A DNA stretch of 26,480 nucleotides from assembly GCA_964370965.1 (NCBI GenBank), contig CAYJLW010000056.1:1-26480 (forward strand), read 5' to 3'. The translations under genes were made by a program, and so were the position numbers. Below the pieces are notes generated by a model, which was not told the origin of the DNA, did no database searches, and saw nothing but the letters and a program-made list of their open reading frames with translations. How positions within the stretch are numbered: position 1 is the first letter of the stretch; the number at the start of each line of letters is the position of its first letter. Positions 1 through 7,876 of this stretch are shown piece by piece. This DNA comes from CAYJLW01 sp964370965. GTDB lineage: Bacteria; Actinomycetota; Acidimicrobiia; UBA2766.

Positions 1-79
1 GGCGGTCTGGCGCCCCCGCGCCCCGGCGGTCTGGCGCCCCCGCGCCCCGGCGGTCTGGCGCCCCCGCGCCCCGGCGGTC
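1..79. repeat. 24-bp tandem repeat, three copies plus a 7-base partial, cut by the window edge
   Basis: Three identical 24-base units occupy 1-24, 25-48 and 49-72, followed by the first seven bases of a fourth (73-79). The array may continue to the left, so the true copy number is unknown. The unit is a multiple of three, so it could be a repeat inside a coding region; forward frame 1 would give an 8-residue Gly/Pro-rich unit (GGLAPPRP) and frame 2 AVWRPRAP. Neither can be shown to be translated. Confidence 0.9.
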
Positions 80-90
80 CGAACGGTGTT

Positions 91-130
91 CGCGTGCAGA
101 ATGGAACGTCTGCGTTACGATCTGCACGCG
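91..130. repeat. 10-bp perfect inverted repeat with nested small stem
   Basis: CGCGTGCAGA (91-100) and TCTGCACGCG (121-130) are exact reverse complements separated by 20 bases. Inside lies a second small stem, AACG (105-108) with CGTT (113-116). A TACGAT hexamer at 116-121 sits against the right arm, so the site could be an operator around a promoter or an RNA hairpin. The function is unknown. Confidence 0.6.
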
Positions 131-155
131 ATCGGCCCGGCAGCCGGGCCGATCG
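129..155. terminator. Perfect 27-base palindrome; terminator-like hairpin without T-tract
   Basis: Bases 129-141 and 143-155 are exact reverse complements around a single central A (142), a 13-bp GC-rich arm that would fold into a very stable hairpin. No T-run follows on either strand. Actinobacterial terminators often lack a clear U-tract, so it may end an upstream transcript; it could equally be a protein-binding palindrome. The structure is certain and the role is inferred. Confidence 0.4.
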
Positions 156-198
156 TCGGACCCGACCTTCCCGCCGGGGGTCGGCGGAGCACCCCGGG

Positions 199-204
199 TA
201 GAGT
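199..204 (+). promoter_or_regulatory. Candidate -10 box for the DUF4012 gene
   Basis: TAGAGT fits TANNNT and lies 27 bases before the ATG at 232, giving a leader of about 20 bases. No good -35 hexamer is visible. The bases just before the ATG (AGGTGG, one base away) are too close for a normal ribosome binding site. Confidence 0.3.
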
Positions 205-231
205 CCCTGACGGCTGCCGTCTGCAGGTGGG

Positions 232-2253
232 ATGACAGAGCACCTCACGACCGAGAACGAAAAACCCCCCGTGGCGTCCGCGACTCCCCCCAGCCGGGAG
301 GGGCCGCGGCCGGGCTCCCGGGCCCCGGGGCCCGATCTGCGCCGCCGTGTGCGCAAGCGCCGCCGCCGCAAACGCGGCCTGCGGGGCCGGCCCTTGCTGG
401 CCACCTGCTTGCTCGCGGCCCTGCTGCTCGTCGTCCTCTTCGGCGTCACAGCCGTGCGGGGCTATCTCCACGTGCGGGCCGAGGTGACCACCGCCCGCGA
501 CGCGCTCACCCGCGCCGAGGCCCGGGTTCCGACGCTGCTGGAGCCCTCGGCCTCCGACACCGCGGTTCGCGCCGACCTCGAGACCGCCCGCAAGTCGCTC
601 CACCGGGCGAAGGTCGAGATCAGTACGTCCCCCGGCCTCCGGCTCCTCGCCGCCCTGCCCGTCGTGGGGCCTTCGGTGCGCTCGGCGGAGGACCTCGTCG
701 TCGTCGTGGAGGCGGTGTCCGGGGCGGGCCGGGACGCTCTGGACGCCCTTGGCGGCGTCCGCTCCGCCACAGGCGGGCGTTTCGTGTCCGTGTCCGGCGG
801 CACGATCTCCGTGGGGAACCTCGCCCCCGCCCTGCCGGGCCTGCGCCGGGCCGAGGCCAGGCTGCGAGGTGTGAGGGCCGCCGCCACCGCCCTCGACACG
901 GACCCGTCGGGGCCGGTGCGCGAATACGCCGCCCGCGCAGTGGAGGTCTACGAGCGAGCAGCCGACACGGTCACGAAGGCGGCGGCAGGCCTCGCTCTCG
1001 CCCCGGCGGCCCTCGGGGCCGACGGGCCCCGCCGCTACCTCCTCGCCCTGCGCAACAACGCCGAGCTCCGCGCCGACGGCGGCATGGCGCTGAGCATCGG
1101 GGAGGTTGCAGTCGAGGGCGGCCGCGTCACGCTCGCCAGGGTGCAGAGCGTGGGCGACGCCGACCTCGAAGCGGACGCCGACCTGCAGGTCCCGAACTGG
1201 TACCGCTACACGTGGGGACCCTACGGCGGCCTCCGCCTGTACCAGTCCGTGGACTACACGGCGCACTTCCCCACCGCCGCCGCCGTCATGGCGGGCCTGT
1301 ACCGCACCAAGTACGGCGTCGAAGTCGACGGAGTGATCGCCGTCGACCCCGTCGGCCTCGCCGGCCTCCTCGGCGTCCTCGGGGCCCTCGACGTCGACGG
1401 TGTGCGCCTCGACGCTGCCACCGCGGCTCCCTACCTCCTGAACGGCCAGTACGCCCTCACCCGCCAGCGCCGCGTGAACAGGCGGGAGGTCCTCGAGGAC
1501 ACCGCCGCCGCCGTCTTCTCGCGTCTCGCCGCCGGAGGCTGGGACGAGCGCGCCCTGGGCGCCGCCCTCGCGAACGGCAGCGCCGAGGGGCACGTGCAGC
1601 TCTGGATGCGCCGCGCCGGCGAACAGCGCGACGTCACCGCCCTGGGCGTGAGCGGCGCCTTCGCCCCGTCCGGAGGCGACTTCCTCCGGGTCGCGGTCCA
1701 GAACCAGGCCGGCAACAAGCTCGACTACTTCATGGAACGCACGGTGAAGCACGCGGTGCGCCTCCGGACGGACGGCTCCGCGGAGCTGGAGACCACGCTC
1801 ACGGTCCGCAACGCCGTCCCGCTCGATCAGCCCCCCTACGTGCTGGGAGGCCCAGACCTGGGGGTAGGCCTCGCCCGAGGCGAATACCAGGGCTTCCTGG
1901 GCGTCTTCGGCCCCGAGAAGGCCCGCCTCGTCCGTTGGGACGCGGGCGGCGGCGTCCTCCAGATCGGCGAGGAGGCCGGCTACCCCACGTTCCGGACCCT
2001 CGTGCGCATCCCCGCCGGGGAGACGAAGACCGTGCGCTTCACCTCCCGCATAGCGCGTTTCCCCACCGACTGGCGTTCCGGGCACCTGCACCTCGTGTTC
2101 CAGCCCCAGGCCCTCGTGCGCCCCGACCACGTCGAGGTGTCGGTCACGGCCCCCCCGGGCTGGACGGTCGGCGGGCACAGGGCGTGGACCCAGCGGGTGG
2201 AGGTCGCCCGCACCGTCCACCTCGACGTGCCCACGGCACGGCGGAAGGGCTGA
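232..2253 (+). CDS. DUF4012 domain-containing membrane-anchored protein
   Basis: A 673-residue protein. The N-terminus is a basic, Pro-rich cytoplasmic tail (about 1-62), followed by one membrane segment at about 63-80 (LLATCLLAALLLVVLFGV). A long extracytoplasmic part follows: first a helical stretch, then the conserved DUF4012 core with RYLLALRNNAELRADGG near 265 and YFMERTVKH near 500. I recognise the family from this core; it is common beside actinobacterial exopolysaccharide genes and its biochemical role is unknown to me. Its position next to the epimerase and WecA-like genes fits a role in surface polysaccharide assembly or attachment, which is inference. It converges on the WecA-like gene with 125 bases between the stops. 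The start was chosen because it covers the whole basic tail; no good ribosome binding site supports it. Confidence 0.85.
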   Translation: MTEHLTTENEKPPVASATPPSREGPRPGSRAPGPDLRRRVRKRRRRKRGLRGRPLLATCLLAALLLVVLFGVTAVRGYLHVRAEVTTARDALTRAEARVPTLLEPSASDTAVRADLETARKSLHRAKVEISTSPGLRLLAALPVVGPSVRSAEDLVVVVEAVSGAGRDALDALGGVRSATGGRFVSVSGGTISVGNLAPALPGLRRAEARLRGVRAAATALDTDPSGPVREYAARAVEVYERAADTVTKAAAGLALAPAALGADGPRRYLLALRNNAELRADGGMALSIGEVAVEGGRVTLARVQSVGDADLEADADLQVPNWYRYTWGPYGGLRLYQSVDYTAHFPTAAAVMAGLYRTKYGVEVDGVIAVDPVGLAGLLGVLGALDVDGVRLDAATAAPYLLNGQYALTRQRRVNRREVLEDTAAAVFSRLAAGGWDERALGAALANGSAEGHVQLWMRRAGEQRDVTALGVSGAFAPSGGDFLRVAVQNQAGNKLDYFMERTVKHAVRLRTDGSAELETTLTVRNAVPLDQPPYVLGGPDLGVGLARGEYQGFLGVFGPEKARLVRWDAGGGVLQIGEEAGYPTFRTLVRIPAGETKTVRFTSRIARFPTDWRSGHLHLVFQPQALVRPDHVEVSVTAPPGWTVGGHRAWTQRVEVARTVHLDVPTARRKG

Positions 2254-2378
2254 GGGCCGGGCCCCCCGGGGAGCCGGCGCGACCGGTGCTCAGACGGCCG
2301 TGGGCGCTGCACGCGGGTCTCGGGTCGGGCCACGAGGACACCGAGATGGAGCTCCGCCGACGTCCTTGAAGGAGAGGG

Positions 2379-3386
2379 TCAGGGCGCGCCCCCGGCGTAG
2401 ACCCGGGCTCGCAGCGTGACGGCGAGAAGACCCCCGGCGACCGCGGCCGCGGCCAGGGCGGCCAGGGGCCAGGGCAGGCGCCCGCGCCCGAGGAGGACGG
2501 CGACGGCGGCAAAGGACGCCTCGGTGGCGACGAGCACCCCGACGGCCGCTCCCCGCGAGAGACCGAGAGCGACGAGCCGGTGCGAGAGGTGGTCCTGGCC
2601 GCCGTGCGCTACGCGCCGGCCGTGGAGGGGCCGGGCGATCGAGACGAGGGTCGTGTCGAGGACGGGGACCCCGAGGAGGATCACCGGCACCAGGAAGCTG
2701 CCCGGTCTCGGCGTGGGGGGACGGAGGTCGAGAGCGGCGATCGCGATCAGGTACCCGAGGAAGAGGCTGCCGGCGTCGCCCATGAAGATGTCGGCGGGGC
2801 GGAGGTTGAAGGCGAGGAAGCCGAGGCAGGCCGCGCACAGAGAGGCGCCGAGGCCGGCGACGATCCACTGGCCGTTCAGGGCGCCGAGGACAAACACCCC
2901 GACCGCTGCCACGGCGGCGACCCCGGCGGCGAGGCCGTCCATGTTGTCGAGGAGGTTGAAGGCGTTCGTGATCCCCACGATCCAGAGCAGCGTGACGGCG
3001 ATGTCGACGGCGTCGATCCCGGTGGGGCGCGCCGCGACACCGAGGGCGAGAGCGGCGCAGGCCGCCCCTGCCTGCACGAGGAGCCGGTCGCCGGCCCGGA
3101 GGCTGCGCCGGTCGTCCAGGAGGCCCATGAGCCCGACGAGGACAGCCACGGCGAGGATCGCCAGCATCCTGGGAGCCGAGCCGGGGGCGGCGAGGAACCC
3201 GGCGGCGACCCCGATCATGATGGCCACACCCCCGAGGTACGGCGTGGGCAGCACGTGGCCCTTGCGCTCGGCGGGGACGTCCATGAGGTCCGTGCGGAGG
3301 GCGATGCGGCGCATCAGAGGCGTCGCCACGGCAGCGAGCAGCCACGCCACCACCACGGCGACGAGCCACCCCCACTGACCGGTCAC
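2379..3386 (-). CDS. WecA/TagO-type polyprenyl-phosphate sugar-1-phosphate transferase (MraY-like family)
   Basis: A 335-residue multi-spanning membrane protein with about ten or eleven hydrophobic segments. Motifs of the polyprenyl-phosphate N-acetylhexosamine-1-phosphate transferase family are present: PTPYLGGVAI near 47, the Asp motif LLDNMDGLAAG near 150, FMGDAGSLFLGY near 210, and the His motif GGQDHLSHRL near 275. Family members transfer a sugar phosphate from a UDP-sugar to undecaprenyl or decaprenyl phosphate at the inner face of the membrane, the first committed step of many wall glycans. Here it would start the repeat unit built by the neighbouring glycosyltransferases; the exact sugar cannot be told. 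The GTG start overlaps the stop of the upstream epimerase gene by four bases (GTGA, 3383-3386), indicating translational coupling. Peptidoglycan MraY is less likely because the context is glycan synthesis. Confidence 0.9.
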   Translation of the reverse strand: MTGQWGWLVAVVVAWLLAAVATPLMRRIALRTDLMDVPAERKGHVLPTPYLGGVAIMIGVAAGFLAAPGSAPRMLAILAVAVLVGLMGLLDDRRSLRAGDRLLVQAGAACAALALGVAARPTGIDAVDIAVTLLWIVGITNAFNLLDNMDGLAAGVAAVAAVGVFVLGALNGQWIVAGLGASLCAACLGFLAFNLRPADIFMGDAGSLFLGYLIAIAALDLRPPTPRPGSFLVPVILLGVPVLDTTLVSIARPLHGRRVAHGGQDHLSHRLVALGLSRGAAVGVLVATEASFAAVAVLLGRGRLPWPLAALAAAAVAGGLLAVTLRARVYAGGAP

Positions 3387-4390
3387 CGAAGGGCCTCGAC
3401 CTCGCGCGCTCCCTGGTCCGCGAGCTCTGCGGCCGCCTCGACGACGGTCTCGCCCAGGATCTCGTCGAGGGTCCGGGTGGGGGCCCAGCCGGTGAGGGCC
3501 TGCATCTTGGAGGTGTCCGGGACCCGCCGGGCCATGTCCTCGAAGCCGGTCTCGTACGCCTCGTTGTAGGGCACCAGGCTGATCTCGGAGCGGGACCGCG
3601 TGAGCGTCTTGATGCGGAGCGCCAGGTCGAGGATCGAGATCTCCTCCTGGGACCCCACGTTGAAGACCTCGCCCACCGCGCCGTCGTGGTCGAGGAGGCG
3701 CAGGAGGCCGTCGACGACGTCGCCCACGTGGCAGAAGCACCGGGTCTGGGTGCCGTCGCCGTAGACGGTGATCGGGGCGTCGACGAGGGCCTGGCGCACG
3801 AGACGGGGGACGACCATGCCGTAGGCGGGGCTCTGGCGGGGACCCACGGTGTTGAAGAGGCGCACCACGACGGCGGGGAGGCCCCGCTCCTTGTGGTAGG
3901 CGAGGGCGAGGATCTCGTCGACGGCCTTGGCGGTGCTGTACGCCCACCGGGCCACGGTCGGGGCCCCGAGGACACGGTCGGACGTCTCCCGCAGGGGCAC
4001 GTCGGTGTTCTTGCCGTAGATCTCCGAGGTGCTCGTGACCAGGATGGGGCGCCGGTAGCGGTGGGCGGCCTCGATGACGGTCTCGGAGCCCCGGATGTTC
4101 GTGGTGAGCGACTTCAGGGGCTCGTCCACGATGAGCTTCACCCCGACCGCGGCGGCAAGGTGCATGACGGCGTCGCACTCGTGTACCAACTCGTCGACGG
4201 CGAGCTCGTCGAGCACCGACCCCTGCACGAAACGGAGCTCGGGGCGCCCGAGCACGGGTGCGAGGTTCCGGGCGTCGCCCGTGCGCAGGTTGTCGAGCAC
4301 CACGACACCGTCGCCGCGCGCCAGCAGCGCATCGACGAGATGCGAGCCGATGAACCCGGCCCCGCCCGTGATCAGGTACGTCCTCGACAT
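3383..4390 (-). CDS. NAD-dependent nucleotide-sugar epimerase/dehydratase (extended SDR family)
   Basis: A 335-residue extended short-chain dehydrogenase/reductase. The Rossmann motif GGAGFIGSH lies at residues 9-17, STSEIYG near 120-126 supplies the catalytic Ser/Thr region, and YSTAK at 151-155 gives the catalytic Tyr and Lys. GDGTQTRCFCHVGDVV (211-226) is the sugar-binding stretch typical of UDP-sugar epimerases and decarboxylases. It would interconvert or modify an NDP-sugar in the cytoplasm to feed the pathway; substrate and exact reaction (4-epimerase, dehydratase or decarboxylase) cannot be fixed from sequence. The ATG at 4390 aligns with the usual family N-terminus; a further 47 upstream codons would run into the divergent methyltransferase gene. 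It is first in a two-gene unit with the WecA-like gene, overlapping it by four bases. A TACGCT box nine bases before the ATG suggests a very short or absent leader. Confidence 0.92.
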   Translation of the reverse strand: MSRTYLITGGAGFIGSHLVDALLARGDGVVVLDNLRTGDARNLAPVLGRPELRFVQGSVLDELAVDELVHECDAVMHLAAAVGVKLIVDEPLKSLTTNIRGSETVIEAAHRYRRPILVTSTSEIYGKNTDVPLRETSDRVLGAPTVARWAYSTAKAVDEILALAYHKERGLPAVVVRLFNTVGPRQSPAYGMVVPRLVRQALVDAPITVYGDGTQTRCFCHVGDVVDGLLRLLDHDGAVGEVFNVGSQEEISILDLALRIKTLTRSRSEISLVPYNEAYETGFEDMARRVPDTSKMQALTGWAPTRTLDEILGETVVEAAAELADQGAREVEALR

Positions 4391-4399
4391 CGGAAGCCG

Positions 4400-4405
4400 A
4401 GCGTA
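4400..4405 (-). promoter_or_regulatory. Candidate -10 box of the epimerase/WecA-like operon
   Basis: On the minus strand TACGCT lies nine bases before the ATG at 4390, so transcription would begin at or within a few bases of the start codon. It shares the 89-base divergent gap with the box at 4468-4473. Confidence 0.45.
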
Positions 4406-4467
4406 GTCGCTCCGGCGCCGCCTTCCGTGACGGCCGGGACCGGGCGCTGTTCGGCGCGCGTCGCCAC

Positions 4468-4473
4468 TATCGT
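4468..4473 (+). promoter_or_regulatory. Candidate leaderless -10 box of the methyltransferase/GT4 operon
   Basis: TATCGT lies exactly six bases before the GTG at 4480, the spacing expected if transcription starts on the start codon. No Shine-Dalgarno is present. The -35 region is not clear. Confidence 0.55.
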
Positions 4474-4479
4474 TGCCCC

Positions 4480-5565
4480 GTGCCGACCGGACACGTCTCC
4501 CGCCGGGACCGGGCGCCGTCCCGGTCCACATCCGCCGCCCTCGTGTCCGTGGCGTGCCCGCTCTGCGGGGGGAAGGCTTCGGTTCGGCTCTTCGAGGTCC
4601 CCGATCTCCTGTTCCCCGGGGTGTCCGCCGACACCTTCGAGGTTTCGAGATGCAAAGGGTGCGACCTGGTGTTCACGAGCCGGCGACCGGCGTCGTCTCG
4701 GCTGGGCGATCACTACCCGGACGCCTACTTCAGCGACATGGGCACCGGGGCGCTGGAGGTGGACGGGCGACGGTTCCGTACGCTGCGCAGAGCGGGCCTG
4801 TCCCAGACATACGGCTACCCGATGGACGCGTCCGGCATCCCGCCGAGATGGTGGCGTGCCGCCGCGGCGCTCGTGGCGAGGGCGTTGTCGAGGGACGCGA
4901 ACTGGATGCCGTGGATACCCGAAGGCCGGCTGCTCGAGGTGGGATGTGGGACGGGACGCGTGCTCGCGGCCTACGCGCGCCTGGGCTGGGAGGTGACCGG
5001 TGTGGAGCCACACGCTGCGGCCGAGTTCGCACGCGACGCCGGGCTGGACGTACGCGGTACCGATCTACGCGCTGCCGAGTTCCCGTCTGCAGCGTTCGAC
5101 GCTGTGGTCATGAACCACGTTCTGGAGCATGTCGAGGACCCCTCGGGCACGCTGCGGGAAGTGAACCGCGTCCTGAAGCCTGGCGGACTGCTGCTCGTCT
5201 CGGTCCCCAACTCCGACTCCTGGCTCGCCCACGCGCTGGGGTCGACCTGGTGGGGCTGGGACGTACCCCGGCACCTCGTGCACTTCACTCCGCACACGTT
5301 GTGCCGGACTCTCGAGAGATCGGGATTCCGCCTGGTCCGGATGCGTACGGAGTGCCGAGCCGGCAACGTTGCCGGCGACCTCTTGTGGAGCGCGAAACAG
5401 CGCGGGAAGCGGCTTCCCAGGTCGCTGGTAGCCGGTCTGGCGACTCCGTTGGCGTTCTTCGGGTCCGTCGCCGGGCGAGGCCCTGTCATCAGCGTCCTCT
5501 CTCGGAAGGCGGGGCAGCCGCCATGTCCGCAGGGCCCCCGTGGAGACCGGTCCTCCTCGGGCTGA
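4480..5565 (+). CDS. Class I SAM methyltransferase with N-terminal zinc-ribbon-like motif
   Basis: A 361-residue protein. Two CxxC pairs, C26/C29 (CPLCGG) and C58/C61 (CKGC), form a likely zinc-binding knuckle as seen in one group of sugar or lipid methyltransferases. The SAM motif LLEVGCGTGRVL lies at 151-162, the acidic motif II near 208 (FDAVVMNHVLEHVEDP) and the post-motif RVLKPGGLLLVSVPN near 230-244. The later stretch WGWDVPRHLVHFTPHTL (258-274) is typical of this group. It probably methylates a sugar or the growing glycan; the substrate is unknown. The GTG start is supported by the TATCGT box six bases upstream. The C-terminal Pro/Arg/Ser-rich tail (about 347-361) is low complexity. 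The stop is six bases before the next glycosyltransferase gene, so the two are likely co-transcribed. Confidence 0.88.
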   Translation: MPTGHVSRRDRAPSRSTSAALVSVACPLCGGKASVRLFEVPDLLFPGVSADTFEVSRCKGCDLVFTSRRPASSRLGDHYPDAYFSDMGTGALEVDGRRFRTLRRAGLSQTYGYPMDASGIPPRWWRAAAALVARALSRDANWMPWIPEGRLLEVGCGTGRVLAAYARLGWEVTGVEPHAAAEFARDAGLDVRGTDLRAAEFPSAAFDAVVMNHVLEHVEDPSGTLREVNRVLKPGGLLLVSVPNSDSWLAHALGSTWWGWDVPRHLVHFTPHTLCRTLERSGFRLVRMRTECRAGNVAGDLLWSAKQRGKRLPRSLVAGLATPLAFFGSVAGRGPVISVLSRKAGQPPCPQGPRGDRSSSG

Positions 5566-5571
5566 CTGACT

Positions 5572-6708
5572 ATGGGTGGGCGACGACTCCTCTACAGCGC
5601 CAACGTCGACTGGTACTTCGCGTCCCACTTCCTCGCCCTTGCCAAGGCGGCCCGCGACTCCGGCTGGGAGGTGTCGATCAGCGGCGAGGACACCGGCAAG
5701 GCGGGGCCGATCGGCGACGCCGGGTTCGACTTCCTTCCCGTTCCGCTCGTGCGCCACGGTGTGAACCCGCTCCAGGACGCCAGAGCGGCCGTGGCGCTGG
5801 CGCTGCTCTACCGGAAGGTGCGCCCCGGCCTGGTCCACCACGTCGCCATGAAGCCCGTCGTGTACGGGCCGCTTGCCGCTCTCGCTCTGCCCAAGGCGGC
5901 AGTTGTGAACACGTTGCCCGGTCTCGGGTGGGTGTTCAGCGACGACCCCGCTGCGCGCAGACCGCGTCGCGTCGCCGAAACCCTGATGCGGGCCGGACTG
6001 AGACGTCGACGCAGTCTCACGATCGTGCAGAACTCGAGCATCGCCGAGTACCTGGTTGGCACCCGCCTGGTCGATCGGGAGAGGATCGTCGTGATCCCCG
6101 GCTCAGGCGTTGACACGACAGCCTACGTGCCGTCCCCAGAACCGTCGGGTCCCCCGGTTGTGCTCCTGGCTGGGCGCATGCTCGTGGACAAGGGAGTTCA
6201 CGACTTCGTCGAGATGGCGCGGGTCCTCACGCATGAGGGCAAGGCGGCACGCTTCGTGCTCGTGGGCGGTCCAGACCCCGGCAACCCGGCATCGCTCACC
6301 GAAGAAGACCTTCTGCGTCTCTCCGAGCATGCGCCCGTGGAATGGTGGGGTCGTCGCGACGACATGGCGTCAGTGCTCGCCGAGGCGGCTGTGGTCGTCT
6401 TGCCCAGCCGACACGAAGGCATGCCCCGCGTGCTGTCCGAGGCGGCTGCGTGCGGACGACCCTCGGTGGCCACCGACATACCCGGGTGCCGTGACATCTG
6501 CCGACCGGGCGTCTCCGGCGCGCTCGTTCCTGTCGGCGACGTCGGTGCGCTCGCCGGCGCCGTCGCGAACCTGCTCGGGGACCGTGCACAACGCGCTCGG
6601 CTCGGGGCCGGCGGCCGACGCCTCGCCGAGACGGAGTTCAGTCTCGACGTCGTCATCGAGAGGACCCTCGGGGTCTACGACCGTGTCATACGCCGGGACG
6701 GCTCATAG
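5572..6708 (+). CDS. GT4-family glycosyltransferase
   Basis: A 378-residue GT-B fold enzyme. The N-terminal domain starts with RRLLYSANVDWYFASHFLAL and contains NTLPGLGWVFSDD (113-125). The C-terminal donor domain has AGRMLVDKGVHDF (200-212; R202 and K207 are the usual phosphate-binding residues) and the EX7E motif formed by E282 and E290 in HEGMPRVLSEAAACG. It would transfer a sugar from a nucleotide donor to the lipid-linked glycan with retention of configuration. The N-terminal domain resembles WbpH/PglA-like proteins that add early sugars, but the substrate is not identifiable. The ATG follows the methyltransferase stop by six bases without a clear ribosome binding site, so it may be reached by reinitiation. 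It converges on the GT4 gene at 6746-7876 with only 37 bases between. Confidence 0.9.
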   Translation: MGGRRLLYSANVDWYFASHFLALAKAARDSGWEVSISGEDTGKAGPIGDAGFDFLPVPLVRHGVNPLQDARAAVALALLYRKVRPGLVHHVAMKPVVYGPLAALALPKAAVVNTLPGLGWVFSDDPAARRPRRVAETLMRAGLRRRRSLTIVQNSSIAEYLVGTRLVDRERIVVIPGSGVDTTAYVPSPEPSGPPVVLLAGRMLVDKGVHDFVEMARVLTHEGKAARFVLVGGPDPGNPASLTEEDLLRLSEHAPVEWWGRRDDMASVLAEAAVVVLPSRHEGMPRVLSEAAACGRPSVATDIPGCRDICRPGVSGALVPVGDVGALAGAVANLLGDRAQRARLGAGGRRLAETEFSLDVVIERTLGVYDRVIRRDGS

Positions 6709-6745
6709 GGGACCCGCGAGGGGACGCCCGCCCAGGCTTCTGGTG

Positions 6746-7876
6746 TCACGAGCGCGATGAGGCTTCTGAGCTGGCTTCCGCGTACGCACGCAGGGTCCCC
6801 TCGACCATGGCGCCGAAGGAGAAGTGGCGGGCTGCTCGCTCCCGGCCGGCCGATCCGAGACGGGCCCGCAGGGCGCCGTCGCGGGCCAACTCCACGAGCG
6901 CCCTGGACAGGCTCTCCCGGTCGTCCGCCGGGACGATGAGCCCCGTCTGCTCGTCGACGACGATCTCCGGGAGAGCCCCCACCCGTGTTGCGACGACGGG
7001 TCGTCCGGCCGCCTGAGCCTCCAAGGCGGCGAGGCCGAAACCCTCGTTCAGGAGGGGACTCGTGGGCACGACGACGGCATCGCAGGCAGCCATGAACGCC
7101 GCCATGTCATGGGTGAAACCGAGGAAGCGGACACCCGGGGTGCCGCTCGCGGCCGTCTCGGCCTCCAGCTCCGCCCGCAGGGGGCCCTCACCTGCCACGA
7201 GGAGACGGAGCGAGGGCTCGCGTCGTGACGCGAGGTCGAACGCCGCCAGGAGATCCCGATGGCCTTTGTGCTCGACCAGGCGGGACGCCACCCCCAAGAC
7301 CACTTCGTCGCGGAGCGCCAGCCTGCGGCGGGCACTGGAGCGTCGTTCGTCACCCACCGACCACGCGGCGACGTCTACGCCGTGACGCACGACCCGGACG
7401 CGTCCCGGGGCGGCAAGGGCAGAATCGCGAGCGAATCGTGCGACGTGCTCAGACACGGCGATCACCCGCGCCGCCAGGTGGCCGGCGAGCTGAGCTCCCC
7501 AACGCACCGGTATCCGCCTGTAGAACGTGTGCGTGCCGTGCAGCGTCAGGACACTCGGGGTCCGCTGGATGCGGGCCGCGAGCTGGCCGTGGACGTCAGC
7601 GTGCACGAGATGCGTGTGGACGAGGTCAGGACGAAACGCCGTGATGCTGCGGGCGATCTGCCACACGAGTGCAGGGTTCGCATCCGGTCCAGCAGGTACG
7701 CGGACCCACCGGATGCCGCGCCTGTCCAGCTCGCTGCAGAACGGCGAGGCGAGACGTCCGCCCAGCACGCAGACGCGTACGTCCATCCCCGCGTCGCCCA
7801 AGGCTGGCAGGATGTCGAGGAGGTGGCGTTCGGACCCCCCGATGCCCCCCACCTTCTGCACGTGCAGGATCCTCAT
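6746..7876 (-). CDS. GT4-family glycosyltransferase
   Basis: A 376-residue GT-B enzyme. It starts MRILHVQKVGGIGGSERHLL, the glycine-rich acceptor-side loop of GT4 enzymes. It continues with VHTHLVHADVHGQLAA (86-101), VLTLHGTHTFYRR (109-121), GVASRLVEHKGHRDLL (195-210, R199 and K204), and the EX7E motif E278/E286 in NEGFGLAALEAQAAG. The upstream open frame is longer, but the ATG at 7876 is chosen because this is the family N-terminus and it overlaps the stop of the preceding GT2 gene by four bases (ATGA, 7873-7876). It is the last gene of the minus-strand block that begins at 12957. Donor and acceptor sugars are unknown. The C-terminus ends in a short Ser/Glu/Ala-rich tail. Confidence 0.9.
   Translation of the reverse strand: MRILHVQKVGGIGGSERHLLDILPALGDAGMDVRVCVLGGRLASPFCSELDRRGIRWVRVPAGPDANPALVWQIARSITAFRPDLVHTHLVHADVHGQLAARIQRTPSVLTLHGTHTFYRRIPVRWGAQLAGHLAARVIAVSEHVARFARDSALAAPGRVRVVRHGVDVAAWSVGDERRSSARRRLALRDEVVLGVASRLVEHKGHRDLLAAFDLASRREPSLRLLVAGEGPLRAELEAETAASGTPGVRFLGFTHDMAAFMAACDAVVVPTSPLLNEGFGLAALEAQAAGRPVVATRVGALPEIVVDEQTGLIVPADDRESLSRALVELARDGALRARLGSAGRERAARHFSFGAMVEGTLRAYAEASSEASSRS

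Larger units (their letters stand above)
2..235 (+). other. Possible 3' end of a truncated upstream gene (weak); otherwise non-coding leader
   Basis: Forward frame 2 is open from the window edge to a TGA at 233-235, which would overlap the ATG of the DUF4012 gene by four bases (ATGA), a common operon junction. The product would begin with AVWRPRAP repeats. Against this, the stretch holds a 10-bp inverted repeat and a perfect 27-base palindrome, frame 1 is also open to 201, and no domain is recognisable. I regard the stretch as more probably intergenic. Confidence 0.15.

Noticed and set aside
1..79. CRISPR or origin iterons
   Set aside because: There are no spacers, no dnaA-type boxes and no replication gene nearby; it is a plain tandem repeat.
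115..2220. Long open frame on the minus strand opposite the DUF4012 gene
   Set aside because: The frame is a by-product of high GC; its translation is rich in Gly/Arg/Asp low-complexity with no domain, whereas the plus frame has a membrane segment and the DUF4012 core.
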